Shown here: positions 43,282 to 53,690 of the stretch, in pieces
Layout: every line of letters begins with the position of its first letter
Numbering within the stretch: the stretch's first letter is position 1
Origin: Coriolopsis trogii
Lineage: Eukaryota > Basidiomycota > Agaricomycetes > Polyporales > Polyporaceae
DNA length: 64,000 nt
Reading direction: 5' to 3'
NCBI GenBank assembly: GCA_020543525.1
Contig: JAHYIO010000001.1
Span: 1,674,001-1,738,000, forward strand
The notes under the pieces: generated by a model
The model's database searches: none
What the model was told of the DNA's origin: nothing
What the model saw: the letters and a program-made list of their open reading frames with translations, nothing else
Program-made: the position numbers and the translations under genes

Positions 43282-44759
43282 ATGCCCACTCCCAGCCCTC
43301 AGTTCGGTTTGGAAGGTAATCCCCGTTCGCATCGAGAGTTGGTGTAGCTCAGCCTTCTTCAGCTGCGTGCACTATATCTCTCAAGATATACACAATCTCT
43401 CTATTCAAGAAGGAAAGAAAGCTGTCGGTGCCGGTCTCTCTGCACGATCGGGTGACCGATGGAAAATACTCGTTCAACGTCTACACCGCTCCGAATCGAC
43501 CCGGGGAACATCATCTTGGAGCTCCGGGAGATGTTTGGATGGATACTTCGCCGGGTGAAGAAAACATTTACATCAAGTGCAAATCCAGGCACTGGGCGAC
43601 ATGGCGTCGGCATCAGGAGTACACCGGTCACAAATTAGGCAAGAAAAAGAAGAAGGAAAAGTATAAAAGCTGCTACCACCCTTGGCTGAAGAGCCGTTTT
43701 CTGCAATTCGACGGTAGCAAACTGGGCTGGCACAATTTCAATGCATATCCTCACCATCGCAAACGCTGGGACGAGACACATACTACGCTTTACGAGGAAC
43801 TGGACAATGCGTCGATTGTCTATCACATTACAGAAGGCTCGTCATCGCCGCCTTCTGTTGAGTGGGACTATAGAGCAAGCGAAGCTTCTCCTTCGTCGCG
43901 GTCAGACTCTCCATCCTCGGCATGGGATTCAGGTGGGTGTATCCGCCCTAATCAGTTAGTTAGTGTACTTATCGCAATACCCTATTCATCAGGTGCTTCT
44001 AACCGTCATGATGAAGAGATCGAAGAGGGAGAAGTACTAGAGCAGGCCCCACTTCGTGGACCATCCCCAGTTGCGCCTCCGAAACTGAAGCGCTCGCGTT
44101 CCGCATCTGCCCTTCTACCTCCTAGTCCCACCGGAGACAATCCACCAAAGCGTCTCAGGGAACTCGAACGCGAGATTACTCCTCAGGGGTCACGTTCCTT
44201 GCGTTCCCTATCGTATGTCGACGTCCCACCAGAAGTTCAACACCCGGGCGCTGAGCCAACGGTAGAGGGCTATCTTGACTCCCTCTCCCTATCTCTCGCC
44301 CATCACACCGCGCTCCTCGCGACACTCGGGATAATCACGGTCAATTCCTTGCAGTCCCTCGCCTTTCTTCCCAAACGCTTTCTGGATGAATTGGTCTCGA
44401 TGCTGAAAGAGCGCGGGTTCACGTTCATGGAGGCCCTGGTTCTGCGCAACGCGCTGAACACCCATCGTCACACCGCACTGCAGCCAGCTGCCGACGAGCC
44501 GAACGCTGCCCCTGACAGTATCGAAGCTTTTCTCGCCCGGTTGGGCCCATCCATGGCGCGCCATGCTCCGGTCTTTCGCGAGCTTGGCATCGACTCTGCG
44601 CACCTCCCCGTTCTCGCGCAGCTCGATGCGGACTCCTATGCCGAGTTCGAGAGCGCGCTGAGCGCGAATAACCTGACGTGGATGGAGGTATTCGTGATAA
44701 AGGCTGGCATACAGGAACTCGTACGTGCTCAGCAGGAGCCGCTCCTTCTGGCCGCCTGA
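43282..44759 (+). CDS. Unknown family member 3: novel N-terminal domain plus two SAM-like modules
   Basis: About 456 residues. Exon 1 (43282-43315, MPTPSPQFGLE) joins through a 47-bp intron to an exon at 43363 that enters the family frame (ISLFKKERKLSVPVSLHD). This explains the apparent absence of an ATG near the domain. Signature blocks: GDVWMDTSPGEENIYIKCK, HWATWRRHQ, HPWLKSRFLQFDGSKLGWH. A 60-bp in-frame intron (43933-43992) precedes an NLS-like linker (KRSRSASALLPPSP). SAM-like module 1 (44262-44472) has YLDSLSLSLAHHTALLATLG and GFTFMEALVLRNAL. Module 2 (44517-44735) has IEAFLARLGPSMARHAPVF and NLTWMEVFVIKAGIQ. It shares blocks of identity with member 2 throughout, consistent with tandem duplication. 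Confidence 0.75.
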
Positions 44760-44836
44760 CAGCTCAGCCATTGTGTAGAGAATCCTCAGCCATGATGCCC
44801 CCGAGGCGAAGTGTACTATATTGGACTGCCGTTCAA

Positions 44837-46978
44837 TTACAACTCTTCGCCCGCGAGCCAGCGGTTTACGAGCTCCAGCGATCGTTCAGGTTGGTCGAAA
44901 GGAGCCTACAGTCGTGGAACGCGTGAATGTTAGCTTCCGATGATCCACAAACGTGCAGATCCGCGTACCATGTGCCCCGCCCCATCGATCGTAGCGAATG
45001 TGAGCGGGCCCCAGCTGCGCGTCTTACCCGCAACCTCACCATTGACCGACCACTCGCGCAGTGGTTGGCTGTTGTAGATTTCTTGACCGGTCCACTCCAG
45101 CTCTGAGGTCATGCGCTGATTTCCGACCTGGACAAAGTCGATGAGTCTGGGAATGAACGATTCGCCTGGACAGATTTTTTGGAACATACCCAGTTGCAGA
45201 TCCAGTCATTCACACCGACGTAGATGAGTGCGCGGATGCCGCGTTCAAGGAGGGCCGCGAGGTAGTGCTCGGCACGGAAGTCCCAAGCGTCGTCCCGGAA
45301 TTGCGCATTCAGCTCGAGATTCATCATCGTATAATCGGCATGTTGCGGGTCAACGCCGAGCTGGTATTGGATAGCCGGTATGTGGAGATAACTGTCGACC
45401 CATCTGAACAGAGTGCCATGTAGTGTAACTTAGGAGAATGTGGAGTGGGCGAGAGACTCGAGGAGAACCGCTCACTGTGCTTCCGGGTAGCAGACGGTGA
45501 TCTCGTTGTCGTCCTTGCTGCGAATGGATGTTAGCGAAGTTGGGTGGGTCGCCTATTACGACTGAGAGCGTACCACGGTCTGTTCGCGTCGTAGGGGTTA
45601 TACCCTTATCCGAGCAATATTAGCGGCTTTGCCAGCCCTCGGTGCGTCTCACAATGACTCACGGTCGAAAATTCCAACAAAGGCATAGGTACAGAAGTCA
45701 TACGCGTCATTGCAGTTGATGCTATCAACGACATCCCTGCAAGACTCTTGCACCTTCTTCCGGCATCTTGGGAGCAATTGCTTCATGCGAACGCAGTCCC
45801 TGTGGATTACAGGCCTGCATAAGGAACGAAATTGCCTCACAAAATCTCGAGGTACGTACGAGACACTGGTTAGCTTGGGGAATCCGTAGTCCATGCATTG
45901 GACCTCGTAGTAGGACTCTGTCATGCCTGCCACATCCGTGCAGCCGTTGCCTGCCGCACATCAGAAGGACGAACAGTGCTCGATGCATGATAGTCTCACC
46001 AATCATCACAGAGGTCAGGTTGATAGGAGTGAAACCTGCTTCAATGAGCTTCGCATTGTTATCATACACGGCCGCCGCATAGACTGGAATATAGCGGCCC
46101 TGACACCCAAGAAAACAGCCGGTGAGCATGCGTTACGTCCATAAGAGCGTGGTGAGCGGACATACTCCATACGACTCCCCTGCCATGTGTAAAGGTCGGC
46201 CCTTGAACTTGTGGAAATGCTCAAAGAATACCGACATGAAGGCAGCGATATCCCGACCTCCCTGGATGGTAGAGGTCTACAATGATAGTTCAGTGCACTG
46301 AGCCAGGGTATTACCCAATTGCGCTTCCAATCGAAACGTACTACTGTCTCGCCATATTCCGCATACGAGAAGCCAACACCGACAGGCTGATCGACGAAGA
46401 ACACATTTGCATGGTCGTTCCATGCGTAATCAAAGCGCTCGGTGGTGTTCGGCCCCGTTACCCTACACGGACCTACGAGTAAAGTTTGTGAGTCAGGCTC
46501 AGCTAGATATGCCTCAGCGCGTGCAGCATGGGCACACCTAGCTCCATGAGGAGTCCCATAGCAGACGACCCGCCGGGACCTCCGCTGGTCCAGAACACAA
46601 CATCGTCCGTATCCGGGTCGCGTCGGCTCTCGAAGAAGTAAAAGAAGAGGTGACGGGCCTCTATGTCAATATATCCGGTGTAGGATCTGGCAACGGAAGT
46701 CAGTCAATTCCTAATCGCTACGGGGAGAAATGCCCTCACCGGACATCGCCGTCACACCACTGCGACTCTTTGATGCGGATACCGTACCCAGGGAAGCCAG
46801 GATGCCGCAAGGTCGTGTACTCTTCCGCAGATACCGCATGTAGGTCCCCGAACGGCGTAAAAAGACCAGCATCGTACTGTGCAGAGTTGAAGTTGCCCGT
46901 ACTTGGACGGAGGGGCTGTTGTGCTCCTCGCGCGAACGCGAGAGCACTCAACCCCGCGAAGAAGACCGTAGAGCGCAT
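44837..46978 (-). CDS. Secreted S10 serine carboxypeptidase (copy 2)
   Basis: Paralogue of the gene at 10274-12384. The ATG at 46978 gives a signal peptide ([18 protein letters not shown]), then [20 protein letters not shown]. Blocks in order: [20 protein letters not shown]; the nucleophile region [18 protein letters not shown] near 46580; [28 protein letters not shown] with the catalytic Asp near 45215; and AGHMV with the catalytic His near 44970, then [20 protein letters not shown]. The Asn usual before GGPG is Ser here (SGGPGGSS). The triad is complete. Short introns shift the frame between exons. Both copies lie on the minus strand, about 32 kb apart. Confidence 0.85.
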
Positions 46979-47593
46979 TTGCGTTGGTGATGCGCGACCT
47001 GGGACCTAGTACGACTACGCTGTTATCGGGTTGTGCACCTTGGCTGCGTGGTACTCACTTGACTGTGAGCAGGGAAGAGTGCTGGTAGCTGCAGGGGCCC
47101 CGCGGCCGGTCGACTCGTGGTAGTACCTGTAGAAGGAGTCAACCACAGCGCCTATCAAAGTTCAGGTACTCAGTTGACAACAGCGCAGTTCCTGTACTGT
47201 ACTACTTTGATGCACCTTGCTTACTACCTCAGATAAATGCCTCAATACCGACTTTTGAAGAGGAAACAATCTAGGATCTTTTTAGAGTGAGTATTAGCAA
47301 GACCACTCTCCTTCTGTCATGGCCAGCCTTCTTCAGGTGTGATGTGAGATTGAGATCTCCGTATGGTCGGCAAAGACCGATGACGTCGGGAATGGGTGCC
47401 ACAGTAACTGCGCCAGGGCCGCCATGTTCTCCGCAACTGCTCGTTCGAGCCGCAGCGGTCTCTGTATCTAGGCAATCTACTCAGCGTGCTATACCTGTCG
47501 TGTCTCCCTCTAGTCTGGCATACCTACCTCTCTTCTTCCTACCTCCACCGTGTCCTCATCGCGACCTATTCTTCACCCAGTCAACTTGACAAC
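46979..47593. other. Divergent intergenic region
   Basis: About 600 bp between the divergent starts of the carboxypeptidase and an F-box gene. It should hold both promoters. No TATA box was identified with confidence. Confidence 0.5.
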
Positions 47594-48440
47594 ATGCTGC
47601 TCTACTACTGTCCACCAGAGATTCTATTGTATATATGTGCGTAAACTCAAGCCCCATCGTTCGTTCACTGGCTCATACCTTGTGATGCAATAGTATCGTT
47701 TCTAGATATACCTGATCTCTCTTCTCTCGTCCATGCATACCCCGCGATAGCGCCATTGGTAGAGGATCCAGTTTTGAACCACGAACGCCTCTGGATTGTA
47801 GCTCCTTCCCGTGTCTCTCACTCTCTATTCGCAACAAGCTCCGCCGGCATACCACTCCGACCCACCCTTCCCGACCTAGTTCACCGAGGCATCATGCGCG
47901 GCATGGGCATCGAGAGACGGTGGAGGGACGGGCTGTACTTCTACTCTTCTCACGTACGTACCTCTCTCTAGACTCCTTATATTCACACCCAACCATCTCC
48001 TCCATTACACCACCACGCACACGCTCACCCACATATGACATCAGATGGTGACGCAGTACGAGAACTCGATGCGCCTCCAATGGACGCACGCCCGGAACGT
48101 CCTCTCGCACACTCTCGTCCGCACCCGCTCCTCGCCCGCCGCGCGCGAGGCGTTCTACCACACCCGCGTCCTCCCGAACGATATGTCTCTCGCTCCGACG
48201 CACGTCTCCCCTCCCCTCGTGTCCGCCGTGCGGCGACTCCGATGGGCGCTTCAGCGCGACCGGCTCGCGCACTTCGTCAAGCACCGGAGCGAGATGGCGA
48301 AGAACGGGAATGGGGGCCTCGTCAAGTGGCTCGAGGGGGAGGGGCGCGCAGTCATGTGGAGGGAGAACGAGCGGTTGAGGCTTGCGCTATGTCCGGGCAT
48401 AAAGGGGATCGTGAAGTTCTATGAGGGCTTGGCGCGGTGA
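47594..48440 (+). CDS. F-box protein
   Basis: Probable substrate adaptor of an SCF ubiquitin ligase. The ATG at 47594 begins MLLYYCPPEILLYI and continues across an intron (about 47639-47692) as LSFLDIPDLSSLVHAYPAI, a typical F-box helix set at the extreme N-terminus. A second intron near 47955-48044 leads to the last exon (VTQYENSMRLQWTHARNVL), which ends CPGIKGIVKFYEGLAR. The C-terminal part is helical and Arg-rich with no recognised repeat. Total length is about 235 residues, short for an F-box adaptor. Intact, unlike the F-box gene at 16-19 kb. Confidence 0.7.
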
Positions 48441-48671
48441 GCATCTGGTCGTTTTGCTCAACTATATATCCGCCGAGCTGGACTGCGGGCATGTCAATGT
48501 GGCCCCTGGCAGCGCTCAGTCTGATATGGACCGCACTTGACGCTTTTCTTGCTTGACTGTACTCTGATATGAGCTTCATTCTGTCTGTTTCTGATATGTG
48601 TACTTATATACCCAAACGGATTATTCACGTACGATTTGGCTTGCCTCTGTGGTGCCCCTTTGCCTTCGAGC

Positions 48672-49928
48672 TCAATCCGAGTCCCGTTCACGTACAGACT
48701 CCACATAGTCCTTCCAAGCCGCGTCCACCAGCGTCCGCACTTCCCGTACACGGATGTCGTCCGTTCGCCAGATGCCCCACTCGCCGTCGCCCCCGACGCC
48801 CATGCCCATATCGTCCCTTCGAAAGTCCATGTCGCTCGGTATCCAGCGCCCACCACTCATGTGCACCTCGCGCAATCCACACGGAAGCAATTCGCTCATC
48901 AGCTCTCCGACCGTGCGCGGATTCACCCCTGAGCCAACGAGGATGTGCGCCGAGGCGGGCATGCGGGAAGCGGTGCGGATGAGGGTGCGGAGCTTGGCGA
49001 GAGCTGCTGGGGAGAATGCTGTGGGTGCTTGGCCACTGTCGAGCAAGCCGAATTGCGGGAGTTTGCGATGAGATGCGAACGGCAGAGCGGGATGGCGATC
49101 GGTAGATGACGCACCTGGTAAGAATGCGGGTGACTTGGGGAATGTGAGAGATCTCGAGGTGCGCTATCGATGCCGTGAGAGCCCTGCAGCGAGTGGGGAG
49201 AGATCGACGCGTACCGGTGAGAACGTCCTGACTGCACATGTCGAACGCTCTGTGGAAGCAGACTGATGTTGGCGACTTCAGCGGTGGCAATCGAGTCTAC
49301 AGATGCGTATTGACGAACCCTCCATCGGTTCGGCTTCTTCGGCGAGGCTTTCGCATAGGTGAGGTACATATCGGTAATGAACCCCGAAGAAGCACTTACA
49401 GTTTGGTGCGTGGAATGTCTATCGTTCCATCTCTCTGAAGAAGGCCGAAGACAACCCCATCGGCATCCGCCTCTTTGAAGAGGCGGATGTCCTCCTGCAT
49501 AACGCGAAATTCTTCCTCAGAGTACAGAAAATCGCCCGTCCGCGGTCGTATCATGACCTAAATGCGAGTATGGGGAGCATGTCGTACAACCCCCATAGCA
49601 CCGAGATAGGGCCACGGCGGCGTACCATGATAGGTGTCCCGGGAACTGCTGCGCGTACTCGTTTGAATAAGCCCAAGCTGGGAGTTGTGCCCCCGCCAAG
49701 GCCAAGATTGCCGCATAGCTCGAGGCGATCTGCACCCCCGGTATGCGCTCTACAACGTAAGCACAGTAAGCAAAGGCCATGGATGACTCAATATGGGCAC
49801 ACAAACGCGATAGCGGATTCGACGGAATCGACGCAGACCTCGAGGATGACGCGTTCTGTGGGTACACTTTCCTCAGACCTATGTAAGGAGCTACTGCATT
49901 AGTGTAGAGGACGGTTTACACACGACAT
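48672..49928 (-). CDS. CUTC: CutC-family copper homeostasis protein
   Basis: TIM-barrel protein of the CutC family, linked to copper handling; biochemical activity unsettled. The start is inferred as ATG-TC at 49928 joined to GTCTGAGG, giving MSSEESVPTERVILEVCVDS. Further blocks on the minus strand: AHTGGADRLELCGNLGLGGG, VMIRPRTGDFLYSEEEF, ADADGVVFGLLQRDG and EVCFHRAFDMC. LDSGQAPTAFSPAALAKL, HILVGSGVNPRTVGELMSEL and CGLREVHMSGGRW follow. These match the conserved order of the family. Several small introns interrupt it, and the third exon begins exactly at VMIRPR. Confidence 0.85.
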
Positions 49929-50227
49929 TGGTGTAGTTAGCTGCGTCCTGGCTTGAGGTCTGTCGAGAGAAAGATGGCGGTGTAGTAGCTGGAAGTGGAC
50001 CCGGACGAGTGCCATTTGCGGCATGAGTTGACAGGGGATCGCGGCCACGTGACCGTGTCGTTATCGCACGCGTCTGGGGCGCGCATCAAATCGAAAGGTT
50101 CTGTCGTTGTCGTTGTCGCACGCGTTGTTCCGTTGCCAGACGCCCTCCGTCATAAGAAGTCGTAGCACCCACTGCGCTTGCCCCAAAGTCTTGTTGCTTT
50201 TCTTCCCCAACCACGACGGAGACGACC

Positions 50228-52293
50228 ATGGGCCCGGTGTCGACTATGGCGACGACAGCGACCAAGGAGAGACCCCCGGCGCGCATATGGTGGTCGAATG
50301 GGCTGTTCTTCGTAGCCGTTCATCTCGCAGCAGTTGTAGGTGTCTGGTACCTCCCGCCGACTCAGGTGATGCGCCAGACACTCGTGCTCTCGGTGGTTCT
50401 CTGGCAGGCTGCCTCGATGGGGTGAGTCGCTGCTCTCTGTACTTTGTGGCAGCCAGGAGACTCTACATCCGCTCCTCGGCATGCAACTCGAAGAAGTGTT
50501 TACGGGTCCGTGCCTCCAGGATCACGGTCGGCTACCATCGCTTGTACTCTCACCGGGCTTTCCGGGCAACCTTGCCGGTGCGGACGTTCGTAGCGCTCTT
50601 GGGAGCAAGCGCCTTCCAGGGGTCTATCAAGGTGAGCAGTCAGGCGCCTGACAGTATCAATCCTTGTCCCGGGCTCACTCCGCCTGACACAGTGGTGGTA
50701 TGTACGTTCTGAAGTACGCAAACCGAGATACTCGACTTTGACAGTTGCAGGTGCCTGCGGCATAGACTCCACCATGTGCGTTCGTCCTTTGCCACCTTCA
50801 AATCGGAGAGGTGCGGTGTGCTGAAACATGACCCGTTGACAGAGATTCACGGATGATCCGGTACACGACCCGTAAGTACTAGGAGTAGATGTCTCTCTCA
50901 CACTGCCATATCCCGCGTTTCTAGGTACGCTGCCACAAGAGGGCTTCTCTGGAGTCACATGGGTTGGATATTCTTCAAGTCGGAATATGAACGCCTCAAA
51001 ACGGTTGAGAGCGATGATCTCGAGAAGGATATTGGCAAGTCATGGTTGAGTCGTTGGTTATCATGACGTGTTAATCTCGTAACAGTTGTACGAATGCAGC
51101 ACAAGTATTACGGTCAGTGCATGATCGCTTGTTCCTCTGCAGATGGATTCACGCGTCTCGCAGTCCCTCTCGCGCTCTTCACGGGCTTCGTTCTACCAAC
51201 GGCGATAGGATTGCTTTGGAGGGATCCTGTCGGTGCCTACATTTATGGCGCCCTTGTGGCAAGGCTGCTCAGTATGTCACTCACATCACCACTGTTCGGT
51301 AACGGCTGACGTCCAGAAGTTTGGCATTGTACCTTTCTGGTCAACTCGTGAGTTCTATCAAGCATCGGATAATGTATGACTTCCATTTCGACGCCTTGGT
51401 CAGTCTCGCTCACTGGGACGGGTTGCAACCATACTCCGATGACAACACCTCCAAGTCGAACCTCGTGCGTTGCTCTCAATGCACAATGTGGGAGTAGTGA
51501 CCCATCTGCACCTTAGATCCTTGCCCTTCTGACCTGTGGTGAAGGGAATCACAACTTCGTATGTCTGACTTCGCAGTCTCGTGTTGGGGTACAATGACCC
51601 ACTTTTACTTCATCGACGTTTCCCTCCGATCAGCATGTAAGCTTCCCCATCCAGTTATATGCTTGCCATCCGGTTGAGCGATCGGTGGCTTCCCTTTCAG
51701 CATAGCTTCCCGCATGACTTCCGGTCAGGGCCGTCGCCCCTTGACTGGGACCCGTCCAAGTGGGCCATTATGCTCATGCAGTACCTGGGCCTGGCTTCGT
51801 GTTTGCGGAGGGCCCGGGCTGAAGAGATCACCGCCGCTCGACAGCACATGCTCCAGAAGGAGACAAGCACGACAGATTCGACAGATTCGGCTACCGACCT
51901 CGAGGAACAGGACGATGGTTGGCAAGGGGAGACGTGGTCCAAGGAAGACCTTTTGACTCACGCGCGAGGGAAGGGACGTTGCCTGCTCCTCCTTTGCGGC
52001 TATGCAGTCGACGCGACCGGATACATGGCAGAACACGTACGTTTTCGCGGCTCTTCTTTGCCCTCTTTGTCTCACGCATGGGCGCGCCTGGTGTGTCGGA
52101 CGGCGATGGATAGCCCGGCGGAGCTTCGATCTTACGACGATACGCAGTGGGCGGGACAGCAGGCGCAGAAAGTGACGAACTAGCGGGTGGTCACCCGCGC
52201 GACGCCGACTGGGCGTTCCACGGAGGCATTAACAAGCACTCCCAGGCAGCAAAGAGACGTATGCATAAGCTGCGCGTCGCCAAGGTGGTGTAA
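50228..52293 (+). CDS. OLE1: Ole1-type acyl-CoA delta-9 desaturase with C-terminal cytochrome b5
   Basis: ER membrane enzyme that introduces the first double bond into palmitoyl- and stearoyl-CoA. The ATG at 50228 gives MGPVSTMATTATKERPPARI. Histidine box 1 is HRLYSHRAF near 50539. Box 2 is HRLHH near 50761, continuing after an intron as RFTDDPVHDPYAATRG. Box 3 reads HNF-HSFPHDFR across the intron at about 51559-51700, where the family has HNFHH; see findings. Membrane spans flank the boxes (PLALFTGFVLPTAIGLLW). A cytochrome b5 domain ends the protein: WSKEDLLTHARGKGRCLLLL, then YMAEH spliced to PGGASILRRY, completing the haem HPGG. The tail is AFHGGINKHSQAAKRRM. More than eight introns. Confidence 0.84.
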
Positions 52294-52524
52294 TAGAAGT
52301 GTACGAGCTCGCGGTCTCGGTGGCCTACGCCGGACGCGCCAGTCAAGCAATATAGAAGGTGTAACAGGGGCGACAGCATCTGTCATACGGGATGTTATGT
52401 GTTGCTACGGGCGCGTGTTCCGAGGAGGGGGATCGGAGACACAAAAGACAATTGTACTTCGTGTGGGTCTACTCTGTACAGGTTCCTTATTTGACTCGGT
52501 CCTTCTGCGACACTCAAAGTAGGC

Positions 52525-52930
52525 TTACAAGAGAAGCTTCCGGGAACAGAGAAGGCTTTGCACTTTGAGATGTACAGTTGCATGGCGTGAACACCATATC
52601 CACCAGGATTCAGATTGTTCGAATGTGGTGTCTGACCATCGGTCCCTGTATCGCGAATATGCAGGGGGCCGGATGCGTTGCCGGAGTTCCGCTAGGAGAA
52701 TCACGTCCTCCATTCCGAGTTGACGGCCCCCGTCGAGCGTGAGCGCGTCGTCGCGCACGCACACCTGGTAGTACACTTCCTCTCACCAGCCAGGGACCTC
52801 GTATTCTCGGGCGAGAACTATACGATCGATAGCAGATCCGAGTTGGGGGAGCTCGAAGAGCCATTGCGTGGCCACGGCGAGGACGGACGTCCATTCCTCA
52901 AGCGAGAGCAGGTCGCCTTTGTGGACGTCT
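52525..52930 (-). pseudogene. BTB/POZ protein, C-terminal half
   Basis: Behind an intact acceptor (CTCTCGCAG) the frame reads RDVHKGDLLSLEEWTSVLAV, then FELPQLGSAIDRIVLAREYE and VPGW. A TGA follows, then EEVYYQVCVRDDALTLDGG and RQLGMEDVILLAELRQRI. This is the part that follows the BTB domain in a large Agaricomycete family. The TGA after VPGW falls where the family continues W-L-x-x-A-Y, so the copy is probably dead. Its matching N-terminal half lies 0.5 kb away on the opposite strand. Confidence 0.6.
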
Positions 52931-53460
52931 CTGCGAGAGAAGGAGGGTGAGCACACGTCATTCGTCCGTCATTTTTATGAGCGGTACGTGCAAACAAAAT
53001 TCTAACTTTACGGGTCAGGCGGAACGGCCAGGGTCCGTGTCAATGACAGGATGCATATATTGAGTTCCGGTGCCCGCAGCCACCACATGCGTCTTCCTGC
53101 GTGCGAGCTGCTCATCAGAGTTGTGGCGGGTACCTGGGTGTCCGACGACGCACCACGCTTCCATGCATACAACGGCGGTCGTTGGACTGTCGTGGGCTCC
53201 TATCGAGTCATAAATCTGTCTTGTGCGAATATCAGGCAAATCATTTGCCCGCACGTTGTGCGGTCATCCAAGTCCTTCAATACGACAGTCCGACTCATAC
53301 CTGTTCAATAATCGTACACATCCCACGATACCAGCCGGTACTGCACCCTCGCTGCTCCCACCTATACCTAGAGGACGAGCCGGGCATGGGAGTCCGTGTT
53401 CCTCGTACGTACCCAACTATCACTTAGAACGTAACGGATCAACTATCAACCATACGCGTT

Positions 53461-53690
53461 GTGTACCCTTTGGGTAGGTCGAACAGACGCTTTTCAGCAC
53501 ACCCGGGCCTATTTCCTGGAGAATACTCTCTCTTCTTCGCCGACGTGTTCGGCTTGCGCCAGCCTCAGGGGCCCGGAAAGCCCCCAGAGGAGATCTCGCT
53601 GCCGCCAGACGTCAAGGCGGTGGACTTCGAGCGGCTCCTGCAGCTTTCCTGAATGTTACCCCAGATGTGTGCCGTGTAGGCCCGACGGTA
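53461..53690 (+). pseudogene. BTB/POZ protein, N-terminal half
   Basis: The frame reads SLFFADVFGLRQPQGPGKPP, then EEISLPPDVKAVDFERLLQL, the core of a BTB domain, then a stop where the family continues YPR. The upstream strands are only partly readable because of frameshifts (VEQTLF in another frame). Orientation is opposite to the C-terminal half at 52525-52930. Inversion of the 5' part of one gene is the simplest reading. Confidence 0.55.

Noticed and set aside
43422..43433. Non-ATG start for family member 3 within its N-terminal domain
   Set aside because: A 34-bp upstream exon with a proper ATG joins in frame and extends the domain to match its paralogue.
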